Source: Neptuniibacter victor | Lineage (GTDB): Bacteria > Pseudomonadota > Gammaproteobacteria > Pseudomonadales > Balneatricaceae | Direction of reading: 5' to 3' | NCBI GenBank assembly: GCA_027943745.1 | Contig: AP025763.1 | Coordinates: forward strand, 3,224,001-3,288,000 | DNA: 64,000 bases | Part shown: in pieces, positions 39,114 to 47,595 of the stretch | How the letters are laid out: each line of letters starts with the position of its first letter | Numbering within the stretch: position 1 is the first letter of the stretch | Translations under genes and position numbers: made by a program | Notes under the pieces: model-generated | The model's database searches: none | The model's input: only the letters and a program-made list of their open reading frames with translations | Told to the model about the DNA's origin: nothing

Positions 39114-39563
39114 TTATTTTTTACCGCCACATTTACCTTCGCCACACTTGCCTTCAGATTTCTCAGCTTTAGCGCCGCCACATTTGCCTTCACCGCACTT
39201 GCCTTCAGACTTCTCAGCTTTGTCGCCGCCACACTTACCTTCGCCACATTTACCTTCAGACTTCTTAGCTTTGTCGCCGCCGCATTTGCCTTCACCGCAT
39301 TTGCCTTCAGACTTCTCAGCTTTATCACCGCCGCATTTACCTTCGCCGCATTTGCCTTCAGATTTCTCAGCTTTTTTGCCGCCACACTTACCTTCGCCGC
39401 ATTTACCTTCGTTCATTGCAACTTGCTGGCTATAACCAGAAGACAAGTCTGTCGCAGCAAAAGGGTTCTCCGCAGCAGTTGCTACAGGCGCTGTTGCCAT
39501 ACCAGCAATGAATGCTGCGCCAACAGCAGCTACCATAGGTTTTACAGAAGTATTATTAGCCAT
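39114..39563 (-). CDS. hvfA: Secreted multi-cysteine RiPP precursor (HvfA/bufferin-like, EGKCG repeats)
   Basis: A 149-residue precursor from the ATG at 39563, preceded by GGGGTGA at eight nt. The N-terminus is a Sec-type signal sequence (hydrophobic MVAAVGAAFIAGMATAPVAT, cleavage near TAA-EN). After a short linker come six units of 17 residues with the consensus EGKCGEGKCGGDKAEKS, the last truncated to 13. All 12 cysteines lie in EGKC motifs, two per unit. In HvfA of Haemophilus the EGKCG cysteines are turned into oxazolone/thioamide groups that bind copper; the same fate is inferred here because the MNIO and its partner are adjacent. A TATAAT-like box (minus strand, 39608-39613) lies 44 nt upstream. 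The mature product would be extremely basic/acidic-repeating and rich in Gly and Lys. Confidence 0.92.
   Translation of the reverse strand: MANNTSVKPMVAAVGAAFIAGMATAPVATAAENPFAATDLSSGYSQQVAMNEGKCGEGKCGGKKAEKSEGKCGEGKCGGDKAEKSEGKCGEGKCGGDKAKKSEGKCGEGKCGGDKAEKSEGKCGEGKCGGAKAEKSEGKCGEGKCGGKK
39117..39410 (-). repeat. Six in-frame 51-bp repeats within the RiPP precursor gene
   Basis: The 294 bp encode five full 17-codon units and a final 13-codon unit. The copies differ mainly at third codon positions (Lys, Cys, Gly, Ser codons); amino-acid changes are limited to unit position 12 (D, K or A) and position 15 (E or K). That pattern shows older duplication with selection on the peptide. Confidence 0.93.
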
Positions 39564-39857
39564 TTTGGATTCACCCCAATTATCAATTATTATCATCTTG
39601 CTAAAGAATTATAAGTTTTCAGAGCCTGTCACTAGCTCTTGCGTTTGTGACTCTGGGTTGTTGAGAAAGTTTCATCAAATTAAAATAAATCTTAAAAAAC
39701 GTTCAGCACAACAAGCACAGTTTAATAGAACATATTTTTTCTATTTTGTTCCCTAAAACTTTGGTTTAATCACGATCATTTCCTTGAACAAGTGCTAGAA
39801 GCAGGATCTAATTAGAATTCAATCATCATTACGCTCTCATTTTTGGATGCTTTATCA
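39564..39857. promoter_or_regulatory. Divergent intergenic region between hvfA and bioA
   Basis: 294 AT-rich bases holding the promoters of both operons. Toward hvfA there is an ATTATA (TATAAT on the minus strand, 39608-39613) with no good -35 box, which could mean activator or alternative-sigma control. Toward bioA a TTGAAC at 39784-39789 is a possible -35. No recognisable Fur, CueR or BirA operator was found by eye. Confidence 0.4.
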
Positions 39858-41144
39858 ATGATTACCTCTGAGCAGGTTTCTTTCGACCAACAACATATCT
39901 GGCACCCCTATTCATCTATGATCAATCCTCCGCCGATGTATCCGGTTGAATCAACGTCAGGGGTAAGAATTAAACTGAGTAATGGCCAAGAGCTCATCGA
40001 CGGCATGGCTTCATGGTGGTCGGTAATACACGGTTATGGGCACCCAGATCTCAACAAAGCGGCGCATGAACAGATTGATAAAATGTCTCATGTTATGTTT
40101 GGGGGGCTAACACACGAACCAGCGATCGAACTTTGCCGAAAGCTTGTTAAGCTCACCCCAAGTAATTTAGACAAAGTGTTTCTTGCTGATTCTGGATCTG
40201 TCGCAGTAGAAGTCGCAATTAAAATGGCGATTCAATATTTTCACGCTCAATCAATGCCTGAAAAAAACAAGCTCCTCACCATTAGAAATGGTTACCATGG
40301 TGACACCTTTGGTGCGATGTCAGTTTGCGACCCTGTCACAGGAATGCATGAAATTTTCACATCTCTACTACCAAAACATCATTTTGCGCCTGCTCCCAAG
40401 ATCGGCTTTTCTGAAGCCTGGGACGAGAAAGATATTGCGGATCTAAAGTCCACACTAGAAACCAACCACCAAAACATCGCTGCCTTAATTCTTGAGCCTA
40501 TTGTCCAAGGAGCGGGAGGAATGCGATTCTATTCACCCCAATACCTAGCTGAAGCAAGAAAGCTTTGTGATCAATATAATGTGTTACTTATCGCCGATGA
40601 AATCGCCACAGGTTTTGGTCGGAGCGGGAAGCTATTTGCTTGCGAACACGCACAAATTCAACCGGATATTTTATGCTTAGGTAAAGCGATAACGGGTGGC
40701 TATATGAGTTTAGCCGCTACATTAACCAGCACAAAAATTGGTGAAACTATCTCTAAAGGGGGAGCAGGCTGCTTTATGCATGGCCCAACCTTTATGGGCA
40801 ACCCACTTGCCTGCGCCATTGCTAACAAAAGCTTAGAGTTACTTGAAAATACAGACTGGTATAACAACGTTCAACGTATAGAAAAAGGCCTAATATCAGG
40901 CTTAAGCGAAGCCGAGAGCCTACCTTCTGTCGCAAACGTTAGGTGTTTAGGCGCGATTGGCGTCATCGAAATGAAGGAAGCAGTTAATACAACTGAGATT
41001 CAAAAGCTCTTTATAGAAAGAGGGTTATGGATACGTCCATTCGGCAAGCTGATCTATGTGATGCCTCCCTACGTTATGAACGATGAAGATTTATCCACGC
41101 TGACAACCGGCATGGTAGATGCCGTAGCCTGTTACAACTATTAA
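39858..41144 (+). CDS. bioA: Adenosylmethionine-8-amino-7-oxononanoate aminotransferase
   Basis: PLP aminotransferase using SAM as amino donor to make 7,8-diaminopelargonate. I use the ATG at 39858 (428 residues, E. coli 429), giving FDQQHIWHPYSSM near the N-terminus; a TTG at 39843 is in frame. Visible are DGMASWWSVIHGYGHP, ADSGSVAVEVA, NGYHGDTFGAM, IADEIATGFGR and the PLP lysine Lys276 in LGKAITGGY. It lies about 7 kb from bioBFHCD and is paired with a thioesterase 10 nt downstream. Confidence 0.96.
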   Translation: MITSEQVSFDQQHIWHPYSSMINPPPMYPVESTSGVRIKLSNGQELIDGMASWWSVIHGYGHPDLNKAAHEQIDKMSHVMFGGLTHEPAIELCRKLVKLTPSNLDKVFLADSGSVAVEVAIKMAIQYFHAQSMPEKNKLLTIRNGYHGDTFGAMSVCDPVTGMHEIFTSLLPKHHFAPAPKIGFSEAWDEKDIADLKSTLETNHQNIAALILEPIVQGAGGMRFYSPQYLAEARKLCDQYNVLLIADEIATGFGRSGKLFACEHAQIQPDILCLGKAITGGYMSLAATLTSTKIGETISKGGAGCFMHGPTFMGNPLACAIANKSLELLENTDWYNNVQRIEKGLISGLSEAESLPSVANVRCLGAIGVIEMKEAVNTTEIQKLFIERGLWIRPFGKLIYVMPPYVMNDEDLSTLTTGMVDAVACYNY

Positions 41145-41154
41145 AGGAAGTACA

Positions 41155-41586
41155 ATGGCAAGAATCAAAATAGATATGCCGGAAAACTATATTTTTTCCA
41201 CCGAACTCCCCATTCGTATAAGTGATATTAATTACGGTGGCCATTTAAGCAACGATGCCATGCTATCAATTATTCACGAAGCCAGAATCCGCTTTTTAAA
41301 TCATTACCATTATGGTGAATTAGATATAGAAGGACTTGGCCTCATTATGACCGACTCAGCGATTGTGTATAAAGCTGAAGGGTTTCACGGTGATTTACTA
41401 CAAGTCGATATTGCTGTTGGCGACTTCAACAAATACGGCTGTGATATTTACTACCTTATATCTAACAAGAAAACAGCGGTAGAAATCTCACACGCTAAAA
41501 CAGGCGTAGTGTTCTTTGATTATGAAGCGCGCAAAGTCAGCCCTGTGCCGGAAAGCTTCATGAACAAAGTCGCTAAAGACGCTTAA
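41155..41586 (+). CDS. Hotdog-fold acyl-CoA thioesterase
   Basis: A 143-residue member of the 4-hydroxybenzoyl-CoA thioesterase/YbgC-type family: RISDINYGGHLSNDAML with the active-site Asp/His region, then EARIRFLNHY and VGDFNKYGCDIYY. The motif D-x-N-x-G-H is the family hallmark. AAGGAAGTACA lies before the start. The 10-nt spacing from bioA suggests co-transcription; a role in biotin precursor release or acyl-CoA clean-up is possible but unproven. Confidence 0.88.
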   Translation: MARIKIDMPENYIFSTELPIRISDINYGGHLSNDAMLSIIHEARIRFLNHYHYGELDIEGLGLIMTDSAIVYKAEGFHGDLLQVDIAVGDFNKYGCDIYYLISNKKTAVEISHAKTGVVFFDYEARKVSPVPESFMNKVAKDA

Positions 41587-41600
41587 TAAAAAGCCACTTA

Positions 41601-41630
41601 AAAAAAGCCGCTATATTTAGCGGCCTTTTT
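41601..41630. terminator. Bidirectional terminator between the thioesterase gene and dnaB
   Basis: GCCGCTA, a TATT loop and TAGCGGC (41607-41624) are flanked by A and T runs, giving U-tracts on both strands between the convergent genes. Confidence 0.9.
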
Positions 41631-41632
41631 AT

Positions 41633-43027
41633 TTAATCATCCATTCCAGCATATTGCGCATAAACATCAGGCGCTAGGTTCTCAAACTTGGTGTACTTAC
41701 CGATGAAGGCCAGTCTTGAAGTACCAATCGGACCATTACGCTGCTTACCAATAATAATTTCAGCCACACCCTTATGTTCAGAATCTTCGTTATAGACCTC
41801 ATCACGATAGATAAACATGATAACATCCGCATCCTGCTCAATCGCTCCTGACTCACGAAGATCCGAGTTAACAGGGCGCTTATTGGGACGCTGCTCTAAC
41901 GATCGGTTAAGCTGAGACAACGCAACAACAGGGCACTCAAGCTCCTTAGCCAACGCTTTAAGCGATCGAGATATCTCTGAGATCTCTTGGGTACGACTTT
42001 CAATACCGGCGGTCTTCATTTGCATAAGCTGAAGGTAATCGATCATAATCAAACCGATATCACCATGCTCTCGCATGATTCTACGAGCACGTGTACGCAT
42101 CTCGTTTGGGCTTATACCTGCTTGATCATCAATAAACAGCGGTTTATCGCGCATCATATTGACGGCAGTCGTTAACTTAGGCCAATCCTCTTCTTCCAGT
42201 GTACCGGTCCTGACTCGCGTCTGATCAATTCGCCCCAATGACGATAACATACGAGTAACAAGCTGATCTGCCGGCATCTCCAAGCTAAAAACTAAGACCG
42301 GTTTATTAGATGCCATTAAAGCATTTTCAACCAAGTTCATCGCAAAGGTGGTTTTACCCATAGAAGGTCGCGCAGCTACAATAACCAGATCAGAGGGCTG
42401 CAAGCCTGCGGTCTTACTATCCAAGTCATCAAAGCCTGTTGTAACACCGGTAAGGTCTCCATCACTGTTAAACAGGGTATCAATACGATCCACTGCTTTT
42501 TTAAGCAGTACATTAACCCCTTCAGGGCCACCTTGGTTAGGACGGTTTTCAGCTATCCGAAATATTTTCTGTTCTGCTTCATTAAGAATCTCTTCAGAGC
42601 TTCGACCTTCAGTATGAAATGCTTGATCAGCAATTTCATTTGCAGCAGAAATCATCTGACGTAATAAAGCACGATCCCTGACGATCTCAGAATAGGCGCG
42701 AATATTAGAGGCACTCGGCGTGTTTTTAGCCAGCTCAATCAGATAATCAAGACCACCAGCTCCCTCAAGCTCAGCAGTTTTATCAAGCTCCTCTGAAAGC
42801 GTAACAACATCGATAGGGCTACCATCATTCACCAGCTTTTGCATTGTTCGATAAATCTGACGATGCTCTTGACGATAAAAGTTATCCTCTAGCACTACCT
42901 CAGATACCGTATCCCATGCATTATTATCAAGCATCAAGCCACCCAAAACAGATTGCTCTGCTTCCATTGAGTGGGGTGGGACCTTGATTTTTGCCAGATC
43001 AGCGTCTGTAAATTGATTCATTTCCAT
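41633..43027 (-). CDS. dnaB: Replicative DNA helicase
   Basis: Hexameric RecA-fold helicase that unwinds DNA at the replication fork. The 464 residues comprise an N-terminal helical domain (PPHSMEAEQSVLGGLMLD, typical), a linker and a C-terminal ATPase with Walker A ARPSMGKTT near residue 220, a DYLQLM motif and SQLNRSLEQRPNKRP. No intein interrupts it. It is the last gene of the rpsF-rpsR-DUF2232-rplI-dnaB run and has a terminator between it and rplI, so it may be transcribed partly by read-through. Confidence 0.97.
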   Translation of the reverse strand: MEMNQFTDADLAKIKVPPHSMEAEQSVLGGLMLDNNAWDTVSEVVLEDNFYRQEHRQIYRTMQKLVNDGSPIDVVTLSEELDKTAELEGAGGLDYLIELAKNTPSASNIRAYSEIVRDRALLRQMISAANEIADQAFHTEGRSSEEILNEAEQKIFRIAENRPNQGGPEGVNVLLKKAVDRIDTLFNSDGDLTGVTTGFDDLDSKTAGLQPSDLVIVAARPSMGKTTFAMNLVENALMASNKPVLVFSLEMPADQLVTRMLSSLGRIDQTRVRTGTLEEEDWPKLTTAVNMMRDKPLFIDDQAGISPNEMRTRARRIMREHGDIGLIMIDYLQLMQMKTAGIESRTQEISEISRSLKALAKELECPVVALSQLNRSLEQRPNKRPVNSDLRESGAIEQDADVIMFIYRDEVYNEDSEHKGVAEIIIGKQRNGPIGTSRLAFIGKYTKFENLAPDVYAQYAGMDD

Positions 43028-43049
43028 AATTTAACAACAGCCTAAAACG

Positions 43050-43083
43050 AAAAAGCACCGCATGGTTAGCCATGCAGTGCTTT
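43050..43083 (-). terminator. Intrinsic terminator of rplI
   Basis: A 14-bp stem (43052-43065 with 43070-43083, one mismatch) and a 4-nt loop, followed on the minus strand by five T, lies 35 nt after the rplI stop. Confidence 0.88.
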
Positions 43084-43117
43084 ATAGTACAGTACAGTTG
43101 TACTTAGCTAAAGACGA

Positions 43118-43564
43118 TTACTCGCCTACAACAGCCAGTTTAACTGTCGCTGTAACTTCTGGGTGAAGCTGTACAGCGATTTCGAACTCACCGATAGAAC
43201 GCAGAGCGCCTTCAGGTAGACGAACTTCACTTTTACATGCTTCAGCACCAGCTGCTGTGATCGCGTCAGCGATATCACGAGTACCGATAGAACCGAACAA
43301 TTTACCTTCATCGCCACACTTAGCAGTGATAGTAACTTCAGTTGCATTCAATACTTCAGCACGAGCAGTTGCAGTCGCTAGTTTTTCTGCAGCAGCAGCT
43401 TCTAGCTCAGCACGACGCTCTTCAAATTTAGCAACGTTTGCTTCAGTTGCAGGTACAGCTTTGCCCTGCGGTACTAGGTAGTTGCGACCGAAACCGCTTT
43501 TTACGGAAACTTTGTCACCGAGGTTACCTAGCTTACCAATTTTCTCGAGCAGAATAACTTCCAT
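43118..43564 (-). CDS. rplI: 50S ribosomal protein L9
   Basis: 148 residues with the L9 N-terminal rRNA-binding domain ([34 protein letters not shown]), a long connecting alpha helix rich in Ala and Glu, and the C-terminal domain ([18 protein letters not shown]). Full length. It is cotranscribed with the upstream membrane-protein gene, 38 nt apart. Confidence 0.97.
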   Translation of the reverse strand: MEVILLEKIGKLGNLGDKVSVKSGFGRNYLVPQGKAVPATEANVAKFEERRAELEAAAAEKLATATARAEVLNATEVTITAKCGDEGKLFGSIGTRDIADAITAAGAEACKSEVRLPEGALRSIGEFEIAVQLHPEVTATVKLAVVGE

Positions 43565-43602
43565 CTCGTAAAACCTCTTATGTTCTGCAAATAAATGCAG
43601 TC

Positions 43603-44454
43603 CTAGTTCTTGGCTGGTATGCGTGCCCGAATATCAACAAAAGAGTCAATAACGGCTGCAATAACCAGCAGCGTAATCACATAAGGCCCTATGAACACGA
43701 CTGAGAGATAAAACACTATCAGCCAGGACCTGCCTAAATCACGTTTAGCCAAGCTACCATGCACCAATGCGAAACCCGCAAAGATCCAAGGAAGCAGCAA
43801 CAATGGTAACCAGCGCATGAAGTCCAGCTCTAATTGAGAGCTAAGCAACAACATGATCACTAACACACCTGTTGTTCTCATCGGAAGCTTCAACGAATGA
43901 AACTCTTTTTGAAAACCACCCGGATTAAACAACCCAGACTGCCAAGATCGTGCCAGTATCAAACACACCAACATAATCGCTGTGTGCACTGATGTCAGAC
44001 CACCTAATAGAAGCGACCGTAACCGCTCTTTATCAAGAGTAATACTCTCTGAAGCCTGACTTGCCGACTGTGAAAGAAACTTTTCAGTCGCTTCAATCAC
44101 CTGACCTAAAAGACCATCAAGCACCGTTTCCAGTGCCAGCCCCACACTCGCTCCAACCGGTAATGCAATGATTAACACGGTTGACCAGTTGGCGGTCTTT
44201 CTTAACGCAACGGCCAGAAGAAAAACTCCTACCATTACGGCCAGTGGTGTCGGATCCCCACTGTATGCCCAAGCTCCAGCAGGCAAAAATGCCCACACTA
44301 AAACTCCGGCGCCATCTTGCGGCCCTTTTCTCAAAGTAACCAACGCAATGGCCGCTGCACTCACCCAATAAAGCAGTGGCAGCAAGGCGGCAATAACCGC
44401 CACAAAAGCCGCTTGTTTGCGGCCTTTCATGACCAATTCGGCCAAGGCTCGCAT
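43603..44454 (-). CDS. DUF2232-type inner membrane protein between rpsR and rplI
   Basis: A 283-residue polytopic protein; about eight hydrophobic segments can be seen ([20 protein letters not shown] near the N-terminus, several Leu/Val-rich ones later). It sits inside the ribosomal-protein operon at the place where Pseudomonas also has an uncharacterised membrane protein of this type; the family resembles YybS. Function unknown. Confidence 0.82.
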   Translation of the reverse strand: MRALAELVMKGRKQAAFVAVIAALLPLLYWVSAAAIALVTLRKGPQDGAGVLVWAFLPAGAWAYSGDPTPLAVMVGVFLLAVALRKTANWSTVLIIALPVGASVGLALETVLDGLLGQVIEATEKFLSQSASQASESITLDKERLRSLLLGGLTSVHTAIMLVCLILARSWQSGLFNPGGFQKEFHSLKLPMRTTGVLVIMLLLSSQLELDFMRWLPLLLLPWIFAGFALVHGSLAKRDLGRSWLIVFYLSVVFIGPYVITLLVIAAVIDSFVDIRARIPAKN

Positions 44455-44470
44455 GCGACTCTCCTACCTG

Positions 44471-44698
44471 TTACTGATGACCATCAGTGTAAGGCAGTAG
44501 CGCAACAAAACGTGCACGCTTAATAGCAGTTGCCAACTGACGCTGGTAACGAGCTTTAGTACCTGTGATGCGGCTAGGTACGATCTTACCAGTTTCGGTT
44601 ACATAACCTTTTAGAGTGTCCAGATCTTTATAATCGATCTCCTGAACACCTTCAGCCGTAAAACGGCAGAACTTACGACGGCGGAAAAAACGAGCCAT
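44471..44698 (-). CDS. rpsR: 30S ribosomal protein S18
   Basis: 75 residues beginning [13 protein letters not shown] and containing [20 protein letters not shown] and [18 protein letters not shown], the S18 signatures. It forms the S6:S18 heterodimer with the upstream gene product, 23 nt away. Confidence 0.98.
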   Translation of the reverse strand: MARFFRRRKFCRFTAEGVQEIDYKDLDTLKGYVTETGKIVPSRITGTKARYQRQLATAIKRARFVALLPYTDGHQ

Positions 44699-44721
44699 TG
44701 TATCTCTCCTCAGAAATTAAA

Positions 44722-45147
44722 TTACTCAGCAGCTGCTTCAGTAGAAGCTTCTTCAGCAGCAGGCGCCGCTTCTTCAGCTGGTTTTTCAGCAGGCTTTTCT
44801 TCACGGCGAGGCTTACGCTCTTCGCGAGATTCAGCTGCTTTGATTGGAGAGATCTCAGTGATCGCTTCTTTACGGCGGATTACCATGTTACGCAGAACTG
44901 CATCGTTGTAACGGAATAGGCCTTCCAGCTCGTCTAGTACTTCCTGAGTACATTCGATGTTCATCAGGATGTAGTGTGCTTTATGAGCATTGTTGATTGG
45001 GTAAGCCAACTGACGACGGCCCCAATCTTCTAGACGATGAATTGTGCCTTCTGCACCTTCAATAAGAGAGGTGTAACGCTCAACCATCGCAGAAACCTGC
45101 TCACTCTGGTTCGGGTGAACCAGAAATACGATTTCATAATGACGCAT
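44722..45147 (-). CDS. rpsF: 30S ribosomal protein S6
   Basis: 141 residues from the ATG at 45147, preceded by an AAGGAGC ribosome binding site (a further in-frame start at 45201 lies inside the leader hairpin and is not used). The S6 fold covers about residues 1-100 ([32 protein letters not shown]). A C-terminal extension of about 40 residues is charged and Ala/Glu-rich ([17 protein letters not shown]), longer than the short Glu tail of E. coli S6. Confidence 0.96.
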   Translation of the reverse strand: MRHYEIVFLVHPNQSEQVSAMVERYTSLIEGAEGTIHRLEDWGRRQLAYPINNAHKAHYILMNIECTQEVLDELEGLFRYNDAVLRNMVIRRKEAITEISPIKAAESREERKPRREEKPAEKPAEEAAPAAEEASTEAAAE

Positions 45148-45173
45148 TTTAGCTCCTTTCGGGTTAAAAGCCC

Positions 45174-45195
45174 CCGGCTCACACCATGTGACCGG
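45174..45195 (-). promoter_or_regulatory. rpsF leader hairpin, candidate S6:S18 autoregulatory site
   Basis: In the leader the minus strand folds into a 9-bp stem (CCGGTCACA with TGTG-A-GCCGG, one bulged A and one G-U pair) with a 3-nt loop, 27 nt before the rpsF start. It lies where the known S6:S18 mRNA-binding motif occurs in many bacteria and also shows exposed CCG sequence. The function is inferred. Confidence 0.55.
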
Positions 45196-45234
45196 CAGCA
45201 AGGAGATTGGAAATAGTTCTCCAAAGGACGCGTA

Positions 45235-45263
45235 ATATTACGCATGTCGCAATCGTTATGCAA
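45235..45263 (-). promoter_or_regulatory. Promoter of the rpsF operon
   Basis: On the minus strand TTGCAT (45258-45263), a 17-nt spacer and TAATAT (45235-45240) lie 88 nt before rpsF. A 14-bp palindrome, GCGTAATATTACGC (45230-45243), spans the -10 box, and a GC-rich discriminator follows, as in stringently controlled ribosomal promoters. Confidence 0.7.
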
Positions 45264-45318
45264 GCCAATAGTTATTTTTCAAGAAAACGCAAGCCTGTGC
45301 TAAAAAGCACCTTCAAAA

Positions 45319-46968
45319 TCATTTCACATTTTCTTCGCGCATAGAAACATAGGCACCAAGCTTCTCACCATTCGTGTCAAATATTGCTCGACCGCTAACA
45401 CAAATATGTGTGCGTACCCCTTCCGAAGATTCAATAACAATACGCTCTTCGTTAACCCTCTCTTCCGCCAACGCTCTAAAGATTGGCCATTGCGACTTTT
45501 TCAGCTCAATAGTGCTATTTTCATAAAATAGTTTAAAAGGCACATCCTCAAATCGCTCAAACCTATGATCCTCTGGCAACCCTCGCAACTTCATTACCAC
45601 ACGGTTGGAATAGATCAATTTCCCATCGTTGTCACACACCACCACACCATTTTCAATAGCGGCTAACACCGCTTCCATAAAATGCGTTTGATGGGAAAGA
45701 TTCTTTTGTAGATCGATACTTTTTTGCTGATTTTCTTTTAAGAACGAAACCATATGACTAAATGCGGTGGTTGTCTCTTCAATATCACTGAACATACTTG
45801 ATCGTGAATCAATATTAACTTCAAGCTCACCATTTTTAACCGCATTTACACTTTTCTGTAGCGACAAAATAGGCTGAGATAATGAGCGAGCAAACATAAT
45901 CCCAACAATGACGCTGATTAAAGTAATCCCTAATGCCAAGATAATATTAATCTGGCGATTTTCCTTAATCGCCATTAGGAAATCATCTTCTGGCACATAA
46001 ATACCGAGAAGCCAGGGCCAATTATCTGAAAAGGGGGTAAATACCGCCTGGTATAATTTCTCATCGTATCTAAAGCTAGTATTCACTGCTGTATTAAGCA
46101 CATACCAACCTGGCGCCTTATTCAAAGAACCTACTGCAGCCTGAGCGGAAGGGCTTTTAAGCTCTTCGATATTTAATAATCGCCGCATACCTGTTGCTGG
46201 GTCTTCTGCATACAACCCACTTTCACTGCGGTGTGCAATAACATCACCATTATTATTGAGGATCAGGGCAGAGGCGTGCTCACTCAATTCCAAAAAACCA
46301 AGAAAGTCAGATAACGCTGATAGATCAATATCTACCCCCACAACCCCCACTATATCGCCCGCTTTAGAAAAAACAGGACTGGCAACAGTAATACCGGGGG
46401 TTTTAGAGGTAAAAAACAGATAAGGGTCAGTCCATATCTGCTTCTTTTCTTTTAAGGCTTTAATAAACCAAGGGCGTGTACGCGGGTCGTAATTATCTTC
46501 AGGGTCCGCGGCCGTTTTAACCAGTGCATGCTCCAAGCTATACCAGCGATTTAATACCTCTCGACTGCCTTTGTTTTCAGATATACGTTTTATCTGAAAT
46601 GCACTATCTCCGATATTGCGGCGGACAAAATGAAAATCACCTTCCAAATTACCGTAATAAATACCCGCAATATGCGGATACAAGACCAACTGATCAAAGA
46701 AATACTGCTCCATCTCATCCGGCTTTTCAGAACTAACAACCTGATGGCGCGCCAAACTACCGGTCAAACTAACGGCTGACCTAGCCGGTGAAAGAAACTC
46801 TTCAGAGCGATCGATAACCTCGCGTGACAAGTTACGCATCAATTGCTGAGCATGGCCAATCAAAACCTGCTCTGTGCTTAAGTATGAGGACGCAAGAATC
46901 ACGCAGACAGTAACGACTTGCAATGAGACTATGCCTAAAGCTAATGCTTTCGATATCGATAAGCGCAT
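45319..46968 (-). CDS. Cache-HAMP-PAS membrane sensor without an output domain
   Basis: A 549-residue receptor. A first membrane helix (about 8-30) precedes a periplasmic double Cache domain (about 33-330; DPRTRPWFIKALKEKK and VVGVDIDLSALSDFL are classic dCache_1 segments). A second membrane helix (about 338-360), a HAMP linker (RSLSQPILSLQKSVNAVKNG) and a PAS domain (about 425-549; AIENGVVVCDNDGKLIYSN) follow. The protein stops at the end of the PAS with no kinase, GGDEF, EAL or chemotaxis domain, and no such domain is encoded downstream before the rpsF leader. It may work as a separate sensory partner or be a truncated relative. Confidence 0.85.
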   Translation of the reverse strand: MRLSISKALALGIVSLQVVTVCVILASSYLSTEQVLIGHAQQLMRNLSREVIDRSEEFLSPARSAVSLTGSLARHQVVSSEKPDEMEQYFFDQLVLYPHIAGIYYGNLEGDFHFVRRNIGDSAFQIKRISENKGSREVLNRWYSLEHALVKTAADPEDNYDPRTRPWFIKALKEKKQIWTDPYLFFTSKTPGITVASPVFSKAGDIVGVVGVDIDLSALSDFLGFLELSEHASALILNNNGDVIAHRSESGLYAEDPATGMRRLLNIEELKSPSAQAAVGSLNKAPGWYVLNTAVNTSFRYDEKLYQAVFTPFSDNWPWLLGIYVPEDDFLMAIKENRQINIILALGITLISVIVGIMFARSLSQPILSLQKSVNAVKNGELEVNIDSRSSMFSDIEETTTAFSHMVSFLKENQQKSIDLQKNLSHQTHFMEAVLAAIENGVVVCDNDGKLIYSNRVVMKLRGLPEDHRFERFEDVPFKLFYENSTIELKKSQWPIFRALAEERVNEERIVIESSEGVRTHICVSGRAIFDTNGEKLGAYVSMREENVK

Positions 46969-47113
46969 CTACACCATCACTCTTACTTGCATATCTTCCA
47001 CCCTCAACTCTAATAGACCATTACAAACAGATAAAACCTTACTAAATCAATAAGTAAACAATACCAAAGCGGACTTACTATAGCTTATTTCTCGACTTAC
47101 TCCAGCCCTAAAC

Positions 47114-47146
47114 AAAAAAACGAGCGCCCTATTAAAACGCTCGTTT
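47114..47146 (-). terminator. Intrinsic terminator of the trp-osmC run
   Basis: An AAACGAGCG/CGCTCGTTT stem (47118-47126 with 47138-47146) is followed by seven T on the minus strand, 23 nt after the OsmC-family stop. Confidence 0.9.
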
Positions 47147-47169
47147 GATGCAAATCACTGAATGTAAGC

Positions 47170-47583
47170 TTATTCGACTTCAACTATCTCGAAACTATGG
47201 CTAATTTCAACACCGCCTTTTTCGAGCATTATTGACGCGGAGCAATACTGTTCAGCAGAAAGCTTTACCGCGCGCTCGACTTTTTTCTCATTAAGCCCGC
47301 GCCCACTGACTACAAATTTTACATGTATTTTTGTAAAGACTGCGGGCACTGCATCTGCGCGTTCCGCCTCAATTTCAGCAACACAATCGACAACATCTTG
47401 GCGTGTTTTTTTCAAAATACCTAACACATCATAACTAGTACAACCGCCCAGACCGATCAGCATTAGCTCCATCGGCCGCGGCCCTTGTTTTAGCTCACCA
47501 TCTAGCGTCAGATCGAAACCGGAACCCGTTGTACCTTGAAAACGTACATCACCATCCCATTTTACCTTGGCACTCATACTCAT
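47170..47583 (-). CDS. OsmC/Ohr-family protein
   Basis: A 137-residue OsmC-type protein with the conserved Cys in GLGGCTSYDV and a second Cys in AEQYCSASIML; such Cys pairs reduce organic hydroperoxides in characterised members. N-terminal KVKWDGDVRFQGTTGSG. It follows trpC by 12 nt, the association also found in Pseudomonas. It may belong to the YhfA-type subgroup. Confidence 0.9.
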   Translation of the reverse strand: MSMSAKVKWDGDVRFQGTTGSGFDLTLDGELKQGPRPMELMLIGLGGCTSYDVLGILKKTRQDVVDCVAEIEAERADAVPAVFTKIHVKFVVSGRGLNEKKVERAVKLSAEQYCSASIMLEKGGVEISHSFEIVEVE

Positions 47584-47595
47584 TTGATTACAACC

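Noticed and set aside
39117-39410. Regular 51-bp repeats that could suggest a CRISPR array
   Set aside because: No unique spacers; the period is a whole number of codons and the copies vary at third codon positions, so it is a coding repeat.
39148-39435. Long plus-strand frame with Pro/His/Leu repeats opposite hvfA
   Set aside because: It is the antisense reading of the EGKCG repeats; the minus-strand frame has the signal peptide, ribosome binding site and operon context.
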